Positions 58,851 to 64,000 of a stretch of 64,000 bases of DNA are shown in pieces (the first letter of the stretch is position 1; every line of letters begins with the position of its first letter). This DNA comes from Onchidella celtica. Taxonomy: Eukaryota; Mollusca; Gastropoda; Systellommatophora; Onchidiidae. The DNA is taken from assembly GCA_963931925.1 (NCBI GenBank), contig OZ007576.1, forward strand, positions 16,252,802-16,316,801, in the 5' to 3' direction. Made by a program: the position numbers and the translations under genes. The notes below the pieces were generated by a model that was not told the origin of the DNA, did no database searches, and saw only the letters and a list, made by a program, of their open reading frames with translations.

Positions 58851-60114
58851 AATCCTCTGGCAAGGGAGGTGTCAAGCTTAGGAAGGTAAAGACGGACAAG
58901 GTTTTTTGTTTTTTTTAAATTTTATTTCACTCGCGAGTGACAAACACTTATTCACTAGAATGCGTAAGTTCAATCTTTCCAATGCCTTGCAAACTAATCC
59001 AGTGTCTTAAACCATAAGGCACATGAAGATGAAATGTATATATCTTTCTACAAATAAGCTATCAAAGAATAATATTCACTAACAAGAAATACTGTTAATG
59101 GAACATGATCCATCGAATTTTGTCTTAACATGCTATAGATCAAATTACTTTCTACACTGCATTACTTTTGTCTCAGTGGACTTACTCTGTCGGTCTACAC
59201 AACTGTCAAGGCTATTTCACTAAAGCTTTCTGTCCAGTTCTACTTGAATAATTGAAAAGATTTAACACATTTTTTATATGTAGTTGATACACACATATTG
59301 CTGCTTATAGATTCTAGAAGGATTTGTAGGCTTACACTGCCGTTTTTACACTCCCTCTTATTTCTTTGTATTATTCCAAGATAATGATGATGATTCTGAT
59401 ATTGATATTTCTCTTTATTTTCAAGAGTAAATAAGATGATTTCGTGTTCGTATTGTTATTATTGTATATTACTGGCTAGCATTCTGTAACGTTTCAAGTG
59501 GATCTGGACAGGTGGAGTTCATCAGGCGAAAAAATTTAGTGCCTATTTAGTTTTATGTGAAGTGGATGATGGAATTGCACCATCTGTCAGTTGGGTTATT
59601 AATATGTTTTTTTTTTTTTTATATGTGTGTTGTTTTCCGGCCTTTTCTCTCTGAATCATTGTAACAAGAAATACAATGCATGTTTCACTCATGGCCAACC
59701 AATTATCAAAATAATAATAATAATATAATAATATCAACAGGCCCGAGTGAAATTAATGCTGAAGTCTAATCATATCAGTTTCAATGGATACTCAACCCTT
59801 TTGTATATCAATGCACGTTAATGCATATTTCTTTCCTCTAAAATGTATCATGATTGACAGGAGTCAAGACTGTATGTATGTACACCAATTTAAACTAAGG
59901 CTGAAATAAATTATTATCATTTCCTCTAAATTGTATTATGATTTATGGGTGTCAAGAATGTGTTCATGTATGTATTAATATGATATCTGATGACAGTGAT
60001 ACAGAACAGGCTGAAATAAAGTGCGGTCTTGACTTGTTTTAACAAAAAAGTAGGGGGTATAATCTGGACTGGGGGGGTATATTCTGGCCTAGCCCAAAGT
60101 AACCCCGGGGTATA

Positions 60115-60166
60115 AACTGGCCTAGCCCAGAATATACCCCGGGGTATATTCTGGGCTAGGCCAGTT
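60115..60166. repeat. Perfect 52-bp palindrome in the right end of the foldback element
   Basis: Two 26-base arms meet without a loop at 60140/60141 and are exactly complementary. It is the counterpart of the left palindrome at 57076-57129. Confidence 0.95.
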
Positions 60167-60221
60167 AACCCCGGGTATAGTCTGGGCGGGGGGTATAGTT
60201 TGGCCTGTTACACCGGTATGT

Positions 60222-61592
60222 AATATTTCTCCTTCTTCCCGTATAGTTATGTTGTTGTTGTTCCTAATACGCTTTAATTGTGACATGAATTACAAAGAAA
60301 ACAACTTTTGGCCACATTTCACTGTAATCGGTGTTTGACTTTAGTTTGAGAAATATTACAGAAAACCCATTTCGAGCCTCGATCCGTATATTGACGGACG
60401 TGCTGCGCTCCGAAAATCTAAGTCTGGACTCGCATCTAAGTACTCGAATTGACTTAACAGTGTACATTTTTGTAAAATTTGTTAAATTGTTTTCTTGGTT
60501 CAGTTTTTCATCCTGTTACATTTTTTGCCTGATGAAGGTTAATAGGCCTATATTGGAAGCTTGATTTGTCTTCCCTTTCACCTTGCGTTATATTGTATCG
60601 TTTCTGCAGTGTTTCTTACGTGGGCTTTGCTGCATAGAACTTTTTATTTTTGTCACAATTATTTTAACTTTGTTATTAGTGTTGAAACTTCAACCTTTTT
60701 CGGTGGAAAAGACTGACGTAATAATAAGTTACGGCCTGTTTCATTTACGTGCGACTAGAAGAGAATTTCTGAGAACAATTTAGATATTGAATCAGAATTT
60801 GGCTTTATTTATTTAAAAGAAAAAAAAATACATTTTTACTTCTTGTAAGTCATGAATTAACATTGAATCAGGACTTTTGTCGGATATACAATGCATGTGT
60901 TGTCCTTAGATTATGGGCGACAAGCACGAGGCATCCATGCCAGCATTCCTATGTCAATCAGTTGTAGATTTGTATACAATTTCCATCCTGTTGGAGGATT
61001 ACCGCATGGGGGTTTATTCCCTACATCAAACTGATGCCAGCATGATGTCATAACCAGCGGCCCTTGGCAGGAACGATGCCACAATGCTGCGTCTTCATCT
61101 TGGTAACTAACCTAATGCGTCAGTTCGAGCCTCCACACACTCGCAGCTAACTAGACATATTCTATTTAGATTCTATATATTTCATATTCAAATTTTTTTT
61201 ATTGTTCGATAATTTTATGTGATAAATTTTCCAGTTGTCGTTTTTTTCTTTTTTTTCCTTGAAAGGGGCTGTTTCTGAAATGTAGGCCATTTTCTGTCTT
61301 CTTTCTTAGTTTGCGTTTCATTGTACCGTTGGATAATTATTTCTTACACGAGGCTTTGGTACATACAACTAAGTCTTTTTCTTTCTGGCAAATTTTGACT
61401 TTGCATAATTATATAGCCTTGCTGCGACCCCACAGTTTTTCTGTGGTTTTTATAATATTTCACCACTCCCATGAGCAAAGGTCAATCATACACGTCGGAT
61501 TTCCTTGGGATTGCGCTTTTTTGCAGGCTGGGGTATTGCATGGAAATCAGGACTGAGCAGGCTGGATGTGAGCCTGAGCGAATAAAATAATG
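60222..61592. other. Unassigned AT-rich region with one dispersed repeat
   Basis: No gene was recognised. It holds copy B of the dispersed repeat at 60939-61091. Confidence 0.5.
60939..61091. repeat. Ancient dispersed repeat, copy B (related to 47198-47345)
   Basis: It shares gccagca, ggattaccg, ccctacatcaaac, gatg and ccagcgg in the same order and similar spacing as copy A. The class is unknown. Confidence 0.55.
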
Positions 61593-61600
61593 TTATAATA

Positions 61601-62253
61601 CAGGGGTGACCAAACCGCGGCTCGCGAGCCACATTCGGCTCTTTGACCCCAATATGCGGCTCGTGGAAATAATTATGTTGGCTTCTCCTTCTTCTTCTTT
61701 CGGTCACTAAATCTAAATCTGCAGATTTGTTCTTTTAAGAAAATCTACGGTTTTCTGCAGTTCTGGCAGAGCACCACAGAGTTTGATATTCAGGTCGGTG
61801 GGTTTGGGCCAATATATATGTTTCTCGCAGTGCTGAGAAGAGTGTGCAATTCTGCAATATATGCTCTGTGTTTTGAGGAGTCTGGCTACACTCACATTTG
61901 GCAGGTGTTCCTATTTTAAACTTGGTGAACATATGGTGGTGGAGCCTAATAAATTGTGGCCCGTTCTTAGTCTGAACAATATCGCTTGAATTATGTTGGC
62001 TGAGCTTTTTTGTTTTTTTTTAAACATTTGGAAACTAATACAAACTGACAGTTTCAAAACCTGCACAGATGAGTAAATATTGTTGCATACGCGTATTTCT
62101 TAATATTTACGTATCATTTTTGTCACAAAATATGTAGGCCTATTAGCAATAAAAAGTAAACGTGTGTGTAAATTTTGTTGACATCTTGCGGCTCTCGAAC
62201 ATCTGAAGTTGATTGCACGTGGCTCTTCCATCAAGCGAGTCTGGCCACCCCTG
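61601..62253. mobile_element. hAT-like MITE with 8-bp target duplication, split by a LINE insertion
   Basis: The ends are CAGGGGTGACCAAAC (61601-61615) and the complement of CAGGGGTGGCCAGAC (62239-62253), with GCGGCTC motifs just inside, a classic hAT pattern. The flanks TTATAATA (61593-61600) and TTATGATA (62254-62261) match at 7 of 8 positions, the size of hAT target duplications. Without the nested LINE and its duplication the element would be about 335 bp and non-coding. Confidence 0.88.
61684..61988 (-). mobile_element. 5'-truncated Jockey/I-like LINE fragment nested in the hAT MITE
   Basis: The 305-bp insert is flanked by a perfect 13-bp duplication AATTATGTTGGCT (61671-61683 and 61989-62001). 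Read on the minus strand it codes the very C-terminus of a LINE polyprotein in pieces: QAILFRLRTGHN, then after a frameshift HHHMFTKFKIG and CECSQTPQNTEHILQNC (a Cys/His motif), then after another frameshift YWPKPTDLNIKLCGALPELQ and KTVDFLKRTNLQI before a stop. A GAA-rich 3' tail ends the element at the left. Only the C-terminal end is present and it is non-functional. Confidence 0.9.
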
Positions 62254-62261
62254 TTATGATA

Positions 62262-64000
62262 ATTCTTCCTCGAGCAGGCGCGTGCGAAACTGGCAATAGG
62301 TCCAGGCCAGATGGGAAATGTAGGCCCCTTTTCAAACTGCTTATTGAATATTTTTGTAATCTTTTATGAATCCACTCTGCTGTATTAATATTTTGTGCTA
62401 TAGGATCCCCATTGACTCTTTACAGTTTCCGCATTTTCTTAAATACCACCCCCCCCCCCCCATCCTTTGCCTCTTCCAAGGAGAAAAACCCCTTTCAAAA
62501 TCCTAGGCCCATGAAAAAAACTCCCCCCCCCCCCCCCCCTTTCCCGTTTGGCCTGTTCTTCGAGGCTTCCTGCCATCAGCTGTGTTGATCTTTGTTTCTC
62601 GAATGCCACAGCTAAAACTCTGTTCATGATTTCTGTACTGCTCATTTAAGTTTTTCTTTAGTCTGCTCTTGTCAGTCTGATCATTGCATGTAGGTTGTGA
62701 GGGCTTGGATTCTGAGGAAGAAGAAATTACAATAAGTCGTTTTCATTGAGGGGAGCTAAGGGCCTGTCCCTGAAATCTCGGTCCCTTTCTGGGGTTCTTT
62801 CCCTTTATTAATGAGTCGCTGAGAAAATTATTTAGACTCACAAATTTAATGGTCTGCGGGCCCATTATTTATCATGGAGTTAATAAAATGGATAATCAGA
62901 CAAGAGCAGACGACTGGGCCATTACTAAAATTTGATTTCTGCGGGCAAATAATTGCTATCTAAGACATCATTTGCAAAATTGTGTACATAATAATAAAAT
63001 TTAATTAGATATAGGCCTACGCTGTAAACGATGTGTAAATTTAATGTCGAGAGCAATGAACCCACTTAAATAAAGACCTCAAACGAAGTTACCGTGTATG
63101 GTCCATCTAATTGCAAGAAAGATTCAGTGTGCGATAATTTACACTGAAATTAATGAAATTCAAAATCATTTATGCGAGAGTCAATGTCAAGTACAAAAAA
63201 AAAAATAAGTGTCTAATGCCCGAGGCTCTCTAAATGGTGGGGCCTGGTTTGGTACGCATAAATTCAAAGATACTGACTGTCACGAGTGGAGTGAGCGATA
63301 GTTAATAATTACGGGGGGAAAGGAGGAGAGTAAAATTAACGCACGTAGACAAGTAAGTTAAAGCGTGCTGTTATGAGTGGTGGGGGGTCTGAATGAGGCG
63401 AAAGCGCTGTATTACTATCACTGCAAGTTAGAAGGTCCTACTGAACGGACGCAAGAGAAAGCCCAGCGGGCGAACATAAGGGGAGCAGTCGGAAGACGGA
63501 TGAGAGTGTTTTTTCCAGTGATGACTGGTAGGTAGAACGTTGATTGATAATTATGATTGATGTATTATATTATAGTCGTCTATTACCATGATGGAAATAA
63601 GTATATGTGAGGAATGTGGAAGTCCTTGATATTGGATATAGCAATGTGCGCCATGAGCGATAGATGAAAGTTGAGTTCATGGATTTGTAGCGCGAGTGAG
63701 TAGTGTGTACTCCGATGGAGGTGTGTTACCATAAGATGTTTGGTGAGTGAAATGTGAACTATTGTGTGTACGCTTCATGGGTTGTGAGGAGAGGTGGAGT
63801 GAATAGAAATGGTAGGGTATTATACCAATGTAATGTTATTCTTGTAGGTGTCGGGGACGGGCCGAAGAGCCACCTCGATGAGCACAGGGGATAGGCCAGC
63901 ATAGGGCCGGAGGCCACACATAGGCCAGAAGTGAGGCTGTCGGTGCAGGACAGTAGAGGCACATAAAGTCGTGGCAGTCAGGCCACGGACAGGGACGTAG
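62262..64000. other. Right-edge region, no gene recognised
   Basis: Apart from the two poly-C runs, nothing was identified. From about 63845 the sequence becomes GC-richer after ttattcttgtag, which could be a plus-strand splice acceptor. All three frames of that segment (63850-64000) contain stops, so it could only be a non-coding exon or an unrelated repeat cut by the window edge. Confidence 0.4.
62449..62539. repeat. Two closely spaced poly-C runs (13 and 17 bases)
   Basis: Poly-C at 62449-62461 and 62523-62539 are separated by 61 bp. They are members of a class of long C/G homopolymers scattered over the right half of the window. The Gly-rich minus-strand frame across them is an artefact of the runs. 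Confidence 0.95.

Larger units (their letters stand above)
57027..60217. mobile_element. 3.2-kb foldback (long-inverted-repeat) transposable element
   Basis: The left arm (57027 to about 58415) and right arm (about 58905-60217) are inverted copies along their length. The outer roughly 190 bp are nearly identical, starting ACCGGTGTAGCAGGCCAGAC at the left. ATGT flanks both ends (57023-57026 and 60218-60221), a plausible 4-bp target duplication. The outer part is a GC-rich mosaic of palindromes containing TATACCCC and CTGGGCTAGGCC; the inner arms are AT-rich. The spacer holds a third, direct partial copy of the arm. No transposase frame exists. The architecture resembles FB/Galileo-type foldback elements, but the family is not identified. 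Confidence 0.9.

Noticed and set aside
63280-64000. Possible LTR starting near TGTCACGAGTGG at the right edge
   Set aside because: No second copy, primer-binding site or coding region is visible before the window ends; the resemblance is a few bases only.
1-64000. tRNA, rRNA and other structured RNA genes
   Set aside because: No B-box with a matching acceptor stem and no rRNA-like blocks were seen on either strand by eye; a covariance-model scan was not possible.

Overview
The window looks like AT-rich nuclear DNA from a marine invertebrate, most likely a mollusc and perhaps a gastropod. The reasons are a conserved animal gene split into small exons with GT-AG introns, an L2/CR1-type LINE with an (ATT)n tail, a Jockey/I-like LINE end with a GAA-rich tail, many short non-autonomous DNA transposons, and recurrent TAGGCCTA/ACATGTA-type palindromes. 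The taxon is inferred, not proven. No bacterial genes, rRNA, tRNA or CRISPR arrays were seen.

Left half (about 5.6-31.7 kb): one gene on the minus strand, an orthologue of CLIP-170/CLIP1, a microtubule plus-end tracking protein. I resolved 14 coding exons. Their splice phases join into one open frame of 630 codons: a basic/Pro-rich N-terminus, CAP-Gly 1, a Ser/Thr-rich linker, CAP-Gly 2, a Ser-rich basic segment, and the start of a long coiled coil. The rest of the coiled coil and the 3' end were not found in the first 5.6 kb and should lie beyond the left edge. Intron 2 carries an antisense L2/CR1 LINE whose reverse-transcriptase frame is open, plus a small inverted-repeat element. Intron 12 carries a piggyBac-like MITE with TTAA target duplications.

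Right half (about 31.8-64 kb): mostly non-coding and rich in transposons. Elements with good ends are a 365-bp MITE containing a CRE palindrome and a 22-bp-arm GC-rich hairpin (42969-43333); a 1.6-kb element with a 9-bp target duplication and 37-bp subterminal tandem repeats (46419-48019); a 603-bp MITE (54302-54904); a 3.2-kb foldback element whose ends are built of near-perfect palindromes (57027-60217); and a hAT-like MITE with an 8-bp target duplication (61601-62253) into which a 5'-truncated LINE has inserted with its own 13-bp duplication. Two weak candidates for host coding exons, both minus strand, are at 37464-37578 and 56084-56179, the latter beside an NRF-1/ETS-like promoter. Poly-C/poly-G runs of 11-17 bases are unusually frequent.

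The genic and mobile parts are largely independent. The elements sit in introns and flanking DNA, and none interrupts a recognised exon.
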